A stretch of 64,000 nt of DNA from Legionella fallonii LLAP-10 (GTDB lineage: Bacteria; Pseudomonadota; Gammaproteobacteria; Legionellales; Legionellaceae). Below the pieces are notes generated by a model, which did no database searches, had not been told where the DNA came from, and saw nothing but the letters and a program-made list of their open reading frames with translations. A program made the position numbers and the translations under genes. The stretch spans positions 2,013,001-2,077,000 of the forward strand of contig NZ_LN614827.1 of NCBI RefSeq assembly GCF_000953135.1, read 5' to 3'. Shown here in pieces: positions 46,190 to 53,811 of the stretch. Positions within the stretch are counted from its first letter, which is position 1. Every line of letters starts with the position of its first letter.

Positions 46190-46442
46190 TAGGTGTTAAC
46201 CGCTGGAATCACTACGTCACAAGCACCTGATTTTATGGAATAAGTTTGCATGTTTCGTGTAACCTTTCACACATATGGCCAATCATCACTATATCAAAAC
46301 CGGAAAAATGAATTTTATCTGAATGCATTATAAAAGGAAGATCAAAATTGGAAACTCCAACATTTAAGGTTTGGCAATAGCAATTGGCAGAAAATAGAAT
46401 AACAAAAAACCTTATAATGAAATATTTTTTCATTATAAACAC
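46190..46442 (-). pseudogene. Amino-acid ABC transporter binding protein remnant
   Basis: The frame starts with a signal peptide (MKKYFIIRFFVILFSANCYC from the ATG at 46433) and continues LNVGVSNFDLPFIMHSDK, FSGFDIVMIGHMCERL, HETCKLIP, the N-terminal lobe of family 3 solute-binding proteins, then stops. In another frame the strand goes on KSGACDVVIPAVNT, another block of the same family. About 20 residues between them and the whole C-terminal two thirds are missing. A dead gene for a periplasmic amino-acid (arginine/glutamine-type) binding protein. Confidence 0.72.
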
Positions 46443-46578
46443 CTTTATTAGTCTCTTGTAATGAATTAATAAATTACCCGATATCTCCCCTATTATGCAC
46501 TATATTTAATTATAACTTAATTGAATTAGGTCAGTTAGGCCGATGACATCTATTACTGGCTATTAGCAAGGAATATCA

Positions 46579-47760
46579 ATGAATACGCTACAATGGCTTA
46601 CAAAGCTTATTAGCTTCAATACAGTGTCAAGTAAGTCCAATATGAACCTAATCGAAGCAATTGATGACTGGTTCAAACTGCACGCCATTGATTCTCAAAT
46701 CATACACGGACCAGCCGCGTCGAAAGCAAATTTATTTGCCACTATACCCGCGCAAAATGGTGAGACCCAAGGAGGTATCTTACTCTCGGGTCATACCGAT
46801 GTGGTGCCTGTTGCCGGACAAATTTGGGATACCGATCCCTTTGTAGCAACGGAGAAAAATGGCAACATTTATGGTCGTGGTGCATGTGATATGAAAGGCT
46901 TTATTGCTGTCTTACTGGCACTTGCACCGGAGTTCAAAACATTAAAACTTTTAAAACCAATTCATTTTTCCTTTAGCTATGATGAAGAAATTGGCTGCAT
47001 TGGCGTCAATTATTTACTGGCCCATTTAAAGAAAATTAAGATTAAACCTGAAGGCTGCATCGTCGGTGAGCCGTCTGCTATGCGACCCATAATCGGTGAA
47101 AAAGGAAGGCAAGTTTATCACTGTCAGATACAAGGATTGGCAGCCCACGCATCGCTGGTCAATCAAGGTTGCAATGCTATTGAATATGCAAGTCGCTTAA
47201 TATGTTATATAAAAAAAATTGCCAACCGTATACAAAAGGAAGGTCCATTTGATCATGACTTTGATATACCATTTACGACAATTACTACAACTATTGTTAG
47301 TGGAGGAAGTGCATCTAACATAGTTCCTGGTAATTGTGAGTTCCTATTTGATGTACGTTATTTGCCACAACTTCCTATCGATAATCTTCCCAAGCAAATT
47401 GAAAAATACATTAATAATGAGCTGCTACCTGAAATGAAAAAAATATATCCAAAAGCAGCTATTTATCTAGCTAAAACTTCAGATGCAACAGGATTTAGTG
47501 CTGAAGATAATGCAACAATTACAAGAGTTGTACGCACAGTAACCGGGACAGAAGAGCGACTGAAGGTCTCGTATACAACTGAAGCAGGAATTTTCGAGGA
47601 TTCGCACATTCCTACAATAGTCTGTGGTCCCGGTGATATAGCACAAGCTCACCGGACGAATGAATTTATAAGTATTGAACAACTCAAAATTTGTGAGAGT
47701 ATGTTTCGAGATATTATCAGCCTATTCTGCGTTGATACAGGTTCTATCAACAAGACTTGA
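46579..47760 (+). CDS. argE: Acetylornithine deacetylase ArgE
   Basis: 393 residues, M20 metallopeptidase family, usual ArgE length. Zinc-site blocks in order: SGHTDVVPV, GRGACDMKGF with bridging Asp, the catalytic Glu pair in SYDEEIGCIG, VGEPS, and the late His in IAQAHRTNEF. The substrate-dimerisation domain holds GLAAHASLVNQG. It releases ornithine from N-acetylornithine in arginine synthesis; related M20 enzymes (succinyl-diaminopimelate desuccinylase) are similar but the LISFNTVSSKSN and CDMKGF patterns favour ArgE. AAGGA site before the ATG. Single gene. Confidence 0.9.
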   Translation: MNTLQWLTKLISFNTVSSKSNMNLIEAIDDWFKLHAIDSQIIHGPAASKANLFATIPAQNGETQGGILLSGHTDVVPVAGQIWDTDPFVATEKNGNIYGRGACDMKGFIAVLLALAPEFKTLKLLKPIHFSFSYDEEIGCIGVNYLLAHLKKIKIKPEGCIVGEPSAMRPIIGEKGRQVYHCQIQGLAAHASLVNQGCNAIEYASRLICYIKKIANRIQKEGPFDHDFDIPFTTITTTIVSGGSASNIVPGNCEFLFDVRYLPQLPIDNLPKQIEKYINNELLPEMKKIYPKAAIYLAKTSDATGFSAEDNATITRVVRTVTGTEERLKVSYTTEAGIFEDSHIPTIVCGPGDIAQAHRTNEFISIEQLKICESMFRDIISLFCVDTGSINKT

Positions 47761-47848
47761 ACGGTTGGAACACATGCGGCCATAAACTCTGACCTTCCGG
47801 CAAGCCTGCGTGACTAGTGACAACATGATTCGTTAGCCTATAGCCCCA

Positions 47849-47989
47849 ATGATATTATTGGCTCAAGCTCATCCAATAAAAGCTGGATTACCAGAAGACT
47901 GGATGAGTGTTTCTCATGGCGCACATGTGGATTCTAAAGAAATAAAAATACCTGCTTTTCAGAAATTATTCTCTTGCAATGCCTTCTAA
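47849..47989 (+). other. Short open frame, possible gene remnant
   Basis: A 46-codon frame (reads LAQAHPIKAGLPEDWMSVSH, then KIPAFQKLF) overlaps the end of the next gene by four bases. It has codon use like a gene but no ribosome site and no family I can name; it is probably the end of a lost gene. Confidence 0.25.
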
Positions 47990-49038
47990 TAAAACCTGGA
48001 ATTATTAACAATAAGATGCTCCTCTGCTGAAGTTAGCATTTCTGTGGCAATATATCGCATGTTCTCTTTAATATATACTGTGAAGAATGATTTGGATATA
48101 TTTGCCGAATCGATGGGGTTATTTGCAACAAAATTTTCATGTGTTTTAGATAAAAAATCCTCATTGAGCGTAAAAGAGAACTTCGGTCGAAACTCCTTAA
48201 GAAGTCCTAGCCAATAGAGACCCAAAGTTGTAGTACAATCTCCACTCAATGCTGAATCAAGCAAATCCTGTACCGTTTTTTCTGATTGGTATCGGATATT
48301 CTTGGCCCACAATTGTTTTAATTCTTCCATTTCATTATTGCTTAAATTGTCTGATAAGGCTTGAATCAATAACTCATAGCCATATGCGCTTAATAAATCG
48401 GTTAAACTATTAGGTAGGCTTGTGCTTCTCAATCCACCTTTATGGCAACTTAATACCAACATGACTTCAACGGCATCTAATATACGATTCAGCTTATCTG
48501 TAGTTATTTCTTGCGATAGTTCATCTTTAGAAGGCTGTGCTTCTAAATATTCCTTATAATAAGATGGATATCGTTCTTTTAACTGAGTGAGGAAGCGCTC
48601 TTGATCATACGCACTCATTGCCATTAACTGTCTATCATCATAACGCAAATTTGTTCGTAAAAAACCATTATATTTATTTGTTAAAAAAAGTGTTTCTAAT
48701 GAAAAGGCTCGAGGATTGTTATGGTGTAAATTTTCGAGTGAAATAAATAGGTCATCGTTTAGATAAAGTTCTTCCCAGCTGTCATAATTATTCGAGCAGT
48801 AAGAATCATCGAAAAATACTCCGGGCATCATAAGAGGCAGAGGATTTTCATTATTAACTAATTTTGCGATTGAATACATGGAGCTTGATTTTTTATCACA
48901 AGGGTTATTGATAAGTGTATTTTTATTTTTAGCCCAGTTTCTAAATAAAATTACTGCTTTATTTAGTTTGACAAAGTCTATATAGGCTTCTGCTTCGTTT
49001 ACCCGAACATTGGAAGATGAGTCAATTTTTCTTTTCAT
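47986..49038 (-). CDS. Uncharacterised soluble protein, effector-like
   Basis: 350 residues without signal peptide or membrane span. Mostly helical, with a polar start (MKRKIDSSSNVRVNEAEAY), a central charged stretch (YPSYYKEYLEAQPSKDELSQE) and TTDKLNRILDAVEVMLVLSCHKGG near residue 190. No repeats or family signature are visible. AGAGA upstream of the ATG could serve as ribosome site. It stands between ArgE and integrase debris. Could be a translocated protein, but nothing specific supports this. Confidence 0.55.
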   Translation of the reverse strand: MKRKIDSSSNVRVNEAEAYIDFVKLNKAVILFRNWAKNKNTLINNPCDKKSSSMYSIAKLVNNENPLPLMMPGVFFDDSYCSNNYDSWEELYLNDDLFISLENLHHNNPRAFSLETLFLTNKYNGFLRTNLRYDDRQLMAMSAYDQERFLTQLKERYPSYYKEYLEAQPSKDELSQEITTDKLNRILDAVEVMLVLSCHKGGLRSTSLPNSLTDLLSAYGYELLIQALSDNLSNNEMEELKQLWAKNIRYQSEKTVQDLLDSALSGDCTTTLGLYWLGLLKEFRPKFSFTLNEDFLSKTHENFVANNPIDSANISKSFFTVYIKENMRYIATEMLTSAEEHLIVNNSRFY

Positions 49039-49221
49039 ATAAATCTCTTAACGCGCATAGATGATTTTATTTTCCCCGTTAAGGAGCAAATAATTTCAGT
49101 TTGTAGTTTTCGAGATTATATAGATTAAATATTAAGCATTTATTAACGAATAAAATTTTCATTTGTTAAAGGGTTATTTGTAGTTTAAAAACCGAACAAA
49201 ATAAAGAAAATATGTCAAGAT

Positions 49222-49497
49222 GAAAACAGCTTCTTTTTCTTGAGTACGTGAGTAATTAACGTAGTCTTGTAGTGCCGCCGTAATTTTTTTATTGGTGATG
49301 TAGACATGAAGCTATTTCTCACCTTTAGTCATGGCACGTTTTAAATTGACTTCGTCCAAAACCTTGAACTCGTGATCTACGATGTCTTTATGTGTTAATG
49401 CCGAAATATCTTTGACACGTAGTCCCAAACCAAACGAATAATAAATAATCGCGATATTACGTAAAGCAAAAGGTCTATCTTTTGCCATAACGAACAC
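49222..49497 (-). pseudogene. Tyrosine recombinase (integrase) remnant
   Basis: The strand reads ALRNIAIIYYSFGLGLRVKD, ISALTHKDIVD, LKRAMTKGEK, an in-frame TAG, then LHVYITNKKITAALQDYVNY. This is the start of the catalytic domain of phage-type integrases, including the first catalytic Arg (GLGLR) and the strand leading to the Lys. The TAG replaces a Gln or Lys codon, and the His-x-x-Arg and Tyr blocks are absent. It marks an old integration event. Confidence 0.75.
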
Positions 49498-49524
49498 GTA
49501 AATTAGGGTTTCAATGCTCCATCG

Positions 49525-50028
49525 CTATCTAATTTTTATCCGATAAAACTTACACTCCATGTCCAAATAATTACCGCTCTTATAATGTTGCATCCCACAT
49601 TTTTCCATTACATGAAATGAGGCCTCATTATTTTTGTCTGCAAAAGCAATAATATAATCTGTATCCATATGGATTTTAGCCCAATCAAGCAATGCCTGTA
49701 ATACTTCAGTTGCATAACCTTTATTCCAATACTTTTGATGAAGAAGGTAGCCTATTTTAATTTCTCCAGTATCAAGTTGACCAAAATAAGCCTCTCCAAC
49801 AAACTCGCAAGGTTTAAGTTTAAAGACAACAAAACAAGGTAAATTTTTATTTTCACATGCAGAAATAGATTTACTGATGAACTCATTGATCTCACGAGTA
49901 TTTAGAGTCCCTTCTGGAAAAAATTCTTTTACCGTCGGATCGCTATCGATACCTTTTAAATAATCAACATCTTCTTTTCTTATAAATCGTAAACCAAGAT
50001 GTTTTGTTTTAATTAAGTATTTTTGCAT
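49525..50028 (-). CDS. GNAT acetyltransferase (RimJ/RimL type)
   Basis: 167 residues, full-length for the group. TKHLGLRFIRKEDVDYL at the start, FVGEAYFGQLDTGEIKIGYLL in the middle, YWNKGYATEVLQALLDWA as the acetyl-CoA loop (Q/RxxGxA variant NKGYAT), and NEASFHVMEKCGM near the end follow the RimJ/RimL order. It acetylates an amine, perhaps a protein N-terminus; target unknown. Ribosome site AAGAGA before the ATG. Confidence 0.85.
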   Translation of the reverse strand: MQKYLIKTKHLGLRFIRKEDVDYLKGIDSDPTVKEFFPEGTLNTREINEFISKSISACENKNLPCFVVFKLKPCEFVGEAYFGQLDTGEIKIGYLLHQKYWNKGYATEVLQALLDWAKIHMDTDYIIAFADKNNEASFHVMEKCGMQHYKSGNYLDMECKFYRIKIR

Positions 50029-50375
50029 TTTATTCTCTTACATGAGGTATAACATTAAAATTAAATTACAACCGATTCTTGCTGATTTATATACTGCCAT
50101 CACTATATACTCCTACTCTCTACTATGACTCCTGGTTGGTATGGCACCTAATAAAAGCAGTACTAGGACTAATCAAAACATGGTAAGGTTTACTATTAAG
50201 CATAGAACAAATTTTGTCTTATTTTTTTTACAAAGCCCCCCCCAAAAATAAATGTTCTAAAATCAAGCTGTTGATTCACAAAAGATAAATTCAAACCTCT
50301 ATCTGAACCTACGCTAACTAATTGAAAAAAGCATGGTAAAATATATGGCCAAGAAAAATACCTACCCTGTTAGAA
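50029..50375. other. Gene-free stretch, nothing recognised
   Basis: These 347 bases between divergent acetyltransferase genes contain an A/T-rich middle and a run of nine C near 50240, but no frame, palindrome or known repeat. Confidence 0.4.
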
Positions 50376-50895
50376 ATGATTACACTACGTGAACCCTCTG
50401 CCCAAGATGAAGCTGTATTTATGTCCACAATGCAAAATAGCCGCGATTTTCATTTTCCGTTTATAACTGCTCCCTGCACCTCTGAAGAATTCCACACTTA
50501 TTTAAATAAAAGCAAATTGGAAAATGAGCAATACTACATTGCTTGGGAAGACGACCAACAGATTATCGGTGTTTTTAATATCAGTGGCATTATGCGCGGC
50601 GTCTTTAAAAGCGCCTACTTAGGCTATTATGCATCTGTAGATTATGCGGGAAAAGGTTTAATGAGCCAGACACTAAAGCTTGCTCTTAAAGAGATATTCA
50701 CTTCATTGGATCTCCATCGAATTGAAGCCAATATTCAACCAGTCAACACCTCATCCATTCATCTGGCAACACGAAACGGCTTTTTAAAAGAAGGCTTTTC
50801 TCCCCCGTTATTTGAAAATTAATGGTACCTGGCAAGACCATTTTCGTTTTGCGTTGACCATTGAAGATTGGTTAGCAAATCAACGAAATTCCTGA
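50376..50895 (+). pseudogene. GNAT acetyltransferase broken by a one-base frameshift
   Basis: The readable frame (148 residues to 50822) is a RimJ-type acetyltransferase: ITLREPSAQDEAVF, YLGYYASVDYAGKGLMSQ with the acetyl-CoA loop, NTSSIHLATRNGFLKEGFS. It ends abruptly in PPLFEN. In the next frame the family continues as RYLKINGTWQDHFRFALT and ends EDWLANQRNS at 50895. The switch lies at a run of five C (50803-50807); removing one C restores a normal ~173-residue protein. Either a true pseudogene or a reversible or sequencing slip. Confidence 0.8.
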
Positions 50896-50937
50896 CTGGT
50901 TGCTCATGATAAAAATCTTAATCCCCGATAATATTGA

Positions 50938-51591
50938 TTAATTTAATCCCAAATTATTATTTAAAAGTTTAATTTCAATGCGTTCCTTTCCACTCCCAAT
51001 ATTGATTCTTTTAAGAGCAATAAAGCCCACTTCTGAGGTACTGTTGACATGAGTCCCACCACAAGCTACCTTAGAAAACCCCTCAATTTCCCAAAAACGT
51101 CTTTGATTTTGGATATCACTAAAACCTGTTTTAATCTTTTGATCTTTTTGTATGATTGTATTGTAATCACAAAGTATATTTTTAAATAAGAAAGAAATAT
51201 TCTTATCACAGAAAAAATCTATTCTAGCCTTAGTTTCAGCTATATGTGCTCCTATTTTTTTAAGTGTAAATTCTCGTGTTACAAGCTCAAGAACTAATTC
51301 GGCAGCAAAATGTAAGCGCATCAGTCTGTATCGCCGAGACCAATCAATTTTCATTGTCACTACATCACCAAGCTTAAGATCATGGCCATCTGGAAGTGTA
51401 TAGTAAATGAGATTACCCTCTATCTCAGAATGAATAACAGCAAGTCCATTAACATGGGCTTTATCACTTTCTTGACCACCTGAAAAAGAAAATGCGATCG
51501 TTTCTTCGAATAAAATACAATTATTATTTACTAAAACGACACGAGTTTCTAACTCAGACTGATAAGGATTTTCCCAAAATACTTTTCGCAT
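50938..51591 (-). CDS. alaX: Alanyl-tRNA editing protein AlaX
   Basis: 217 residues, homologous to the editing domain of alanyl-tRNA synthetase. SFSGGQESDKA (GG of the substrate loop), MRLHFAAELVLELV where the first zinc ligand His lies, and the C-terminal CGGTHVNSTSEVG with zinc-binding Cys and His are present. In place of the usual HxxxH, the first motif reads HFAAE, so the second ligand is Glu. It hydrolyses mischarged Ser- or Gly-tRNA(Ala). The gene follows a YbaK remnant and the DUF2000 gene on the same strand, probably one transcript. Confidence 0.88.
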   Translation of the reverse strand: MRKVFWENPYQSELETRVVLVNNNCILFEETIAFSFSGGQESDKAHVNGLAVIHSEIEGNLIYYTLPDGHDLKLGDVVTMKIDWSRRYRLMRLHFAAELVLELVTREFTLKKIGAHIAETKARIDFFCDKNISFLFKNILCDYNTIIQKDQKIKTGFSDIQNQRRFWEIEGFSKVACGGTHVNSTSEVGFIALKRINIGSGKERIEIKLLNNNLGLN

Positions 51592-51597
51592 AATAGC

Positions 51598-51774
51598 CTA
51601 CTTAATAGCAATGATTTTGCCATGAGTTAGAGATTCAACCTTACTAGAGTTCAAACTAAAAACAGCATTAGGTCTACCAGCAGGTACTTAAAGAAAGCTC
51701 AATGACTTCAAAAACCAGGCCTTTTTCAACTAGAGCCCGCTGTACACTTTGCGCACTCCTGCTTAATTAGACAT
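51598..51774 (-). pseudogene. YbaK/ProX-type tRNA deacylase remnant
   Basis: The strand reads SAQSVQRALVEKGLVFEVIE, the N-terminal segment of YbaK/EbsC-type deacylases, and after a frameshift AGRPNAVFSLNSSKVESL, GKIIAIK and a stop, their C-terminal segment (AGxPNAVF). About 90 residues in between are lost. It ends six bases before the AlaX start, so the ancestral operon carried two tRNA-editing enzymes. Confidence 0.72.
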
Positions 51775-51792
51775 TCAAAACTCCTTTTAAGT

Positions 51793-52215
51793 TTATCGCC
51801 ATAAAGAACATTTTTTGGTTAACTCAGTGACTTTTACCCAATCACCAAATAAAACAATGCCGTAATAAATAAGCTGCTCCTCTTTCGTCTGGCTTGTCCT
51901 TTCAATTTGCTCCTGATAAGTACCTACTGTCATGGTATCTGTAAAATCGTTTAACAAAATATTTTGCGTTAAAGCCTCTTTACGCAATTTTCTTATTTTA
52001 TTTGAGTTTTCTGATAGGATAATAAAGGGTATTTCCGAGATAAAAGGATGAGAGCCACCATCCGCATCCCGGTAGTCAGTTAGCCTCAAATCGATTTGAC
52101 CGATTGCTGAGCCTAAACCAATACACATATGGGCTAATGCATTCATTGCTTTACCAGGTTCAATACTTTTATTAAGTACTGCTACTAATTTGTTTTGGAA
52201 CGGTTCGGCAGACAT
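51793..52215 (-). CDS. DUF2000-family protein
   Basis: 140 residues, full length. KLVAVLNKSIEPGKAMNALA, HMCIGLGSAIGQ, PFIILSENSNKIR and the final third with YGIVLFGDW match DUF2000, which has a fold close to peptidyl-tRNA hydrolase II. The biochemical activity of the family is not known. Strong GGAGGG ribosome site. Divergent from an XRE-cupin regulator, across two palindromes that probably control both directions; grouped with AlaX and a YbaK remnant, hinting at a role around aminoacyl-tRNA or amino acids. Confidence 0.85.
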   Translation of the reverse strand: MSAEPFQNKLVAVLNKSIEPGKAMNALAHMCIGLGSAIGQIDLRLTDYRDADGGSHPFISEIPFIILSENSNKIRKLRKEALTQNILLNDFTDTMTVGTYQEQIERTSQTKEEQLIYYGIVLFGDWVKVTELTKKCSLWR

Positions 52216-52249
52216 AAGCTTCCCTCCTCAGCTAAAGATTTACAGTTTG

Positions 52250-52298
52250 TGCGTTATAACGCATAATAGCTTATATTATCATTGTGCGCTATAACGTA
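52250..52298. promoter_or_regulatory. Two palindromic operator-like sites
   Basis: A perfect 14-bp palindrome, tgcgttataacgca (52250-52263), is followed 35 bases further by tgcgctataacgta (52285-52298), which matches it at 12 of 14 positions. They lie in the 104-bp gap between the divergent DUF2000 and XRE-cupin genes. The even symmetry and position suit a dimeric XRE repressor acting on its own promoter and on the opposing operon. Confidence 0.7.
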
Positions 52299-52319
52299 CA
52301 ACCATTTTTGTAGGTTCCT

Positions 52320-52886
52320 GTGGAAAATATATACAAGCACATTGCAACAACACTAAAAGAATTACGGCAAAAAAAAGGTTGGAGTTTAGATAAAGCCGCT
52401 CTTGCTACGGGTGTTAGCAAAGCCATGTTAGGACAAATAGAGCGAGAAGAATCAAGCCCAACCATTAGCACTTTATGGAAAATAGCGAGTGGCTTTGAGA
52501 CCTCTTTTTCTTCGTTTATTGAAGAAATTCAGATGACCTCTAGTGAAGCGGTGTACCGAACAGGGCAAGTGCAAACGATTCATCCCGATGATAAAAAAAT
52601 TCGAGTCTTACCTCTTTTTCCATTTGACCCGCAGTTAAATTTTGAACTATTTGTTATCGAATTACTGCCAGGCTGTGAGCACTTATCACCACCTCATAAA
52701 CATGGAGTTATTGAGCATATTGTGGTTATTGAAGGAAAAATAGACGTTTTAGTTGATGGAAATTGGCATGCTATTGCCAAAGGTGAAGGTATTAGATTTA
52801 ATGCGAACCAACCGCATGGTTACCGAAATCTTATGTCAAAATCATCAAAATTTCATAATATGATTCATTATCCTGTGGCAAGTTAA
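52320..52886 (+). CDS. XRE-cupin transcriptional regulator
   Basis: 188 residues from a GTG start. Residues 5-60 form an XRE helix-turn-helix (LRQKKGWSLDKAALATGVSK, MLGQIEREESSPTISTLWKI). Residues 105-180 form a cupin barrel with metal-type ligands (PPHKHGVIEH, EGKIDVLVDGNW, and NQPHGYRN). Such regulators sense small molecules, often amino acids or polyamines, through the cupin. The nearby twin palindromes are its likely operators. The GTG lies only 22 bases after the second palindrome, in keeping with autorepression. Confidence 0.9.
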   Translation: MENIYKHIATTLKELRQKKGWSLDKAALATGVSKAMLGQIEREESSPTISTLWKIASGFETSFSSFIEEIQMTSSEAVYRTGQVQTIHPDDKKIRVLPLFPFDPQLNFELFVIELLPGCEHLSPPHKHGVIEHIVVIEGKIDVLVDGNWHAIAKGEGIRFNANQPHGYRNLMSKSSKFHNMIHYPVAS

Positions 52887-53133
52887 TCTGAATAAGTTGA
52901 ACGCGTTGGGAGCCACCGAAGATTTTTAGCTATATCCCCTCTGGCCCCACCTATTTTACAAAATTGAAATCCACTTTTTATTTAGCCAACTAGCGTAATT
53001 GAAGCGTTGACTTCTGTTTTCTCTACTTACGTAGGGAATTAGTGTTCAACGTTAATATGGCTGATTCATAGTGGTATATTGAACGCCATATAGAATTAAT
53101 CTTATAATTTTTTATAATCAAACGGTTAAATAA

Positions 53134-53592
53134 TTACATATTTGAACTACGAACAAGTAACACAGGAGTCGTCGCAATTCGAATAACATTTTCGGCAACA
53201 CTGCCTAAAATAAAACGATTAAAACCTCGCCGTCCATGAGTGCCTAAGACCAGTAAATCAGTAGGCCATTTTTTCGACTCATCAACAATCATCTCAGCGA
53301 TTCTCCCCTGAGATTGCCTAAGTTCAAGGAGCAACTTTTCAACCTTTATGGATGATTGGCTTTCTATGGTTTTTGCCGCATTATCTAAAATCTCTTTTCC
53401 TTCCTCTTTTAATGCATTGATTATTAAGGCCGCATCAAAACCTGGTCCACCATGATAGGCCATATTTTCATCAACAACATGGATAACCCGTAAATGAGTA
53501 TTTTGATCTTTTATTAGTTTAATGACTTCTTCTACTGCAGAGTTGGATGCGTTACTCCCATCCACTGCTAGCAAAATATTTTTATAAATCAT
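53134..53592 (-). CDS. Universal stress protein, UspA family
   Basis: 152 residues, one Usp domain. YKNILLAVDGSNASNSAVEE opens the domain (Asp in the nucleotide pocket), and the ATP-binding signature GTHGRRGFNRFILGSVAE (G-2x-G-9x-G-S/T) is intact, so this is of the ATP-binding kind. VVDENMAY lies in the second strand. GGAG precedes the ATG. Single gene; induced under stress in other bacteria. Confidence 0.92.
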   Translation of the reverse strand: MIYKNILLAVDGSNASNSAVEEVIKLIKDQNTHLRVIHVVDENMAYHGGPGFDAALIINALKEEGKEILDNAAKTIESQSSIKVEKLLLELRQSQGRIAEMIVDESKKWPTDLLVLGTHGRRGFNRFILGSVAENVIRIATTPVLLVRSSNM

Positions 53593-53811
53593 TATATGGC
53601 TCCAGAATTTATCTAATTTAATTATGGCACATTAAAACTATAATAAACGCTATATGAAGAGCTTCGTTGCAAAAAAGAATGAAATTACAAAATCTTAAGC
53701 TTTGGACAGATCTCAACTGTATAATTCAAAGTGTTCATTAATGAAGAACTCTTCCGTACGTGCTCCGTACATCCAAATATTAAACTGTCTTTTTTACAAC
53801 GGTGCCGTTTT

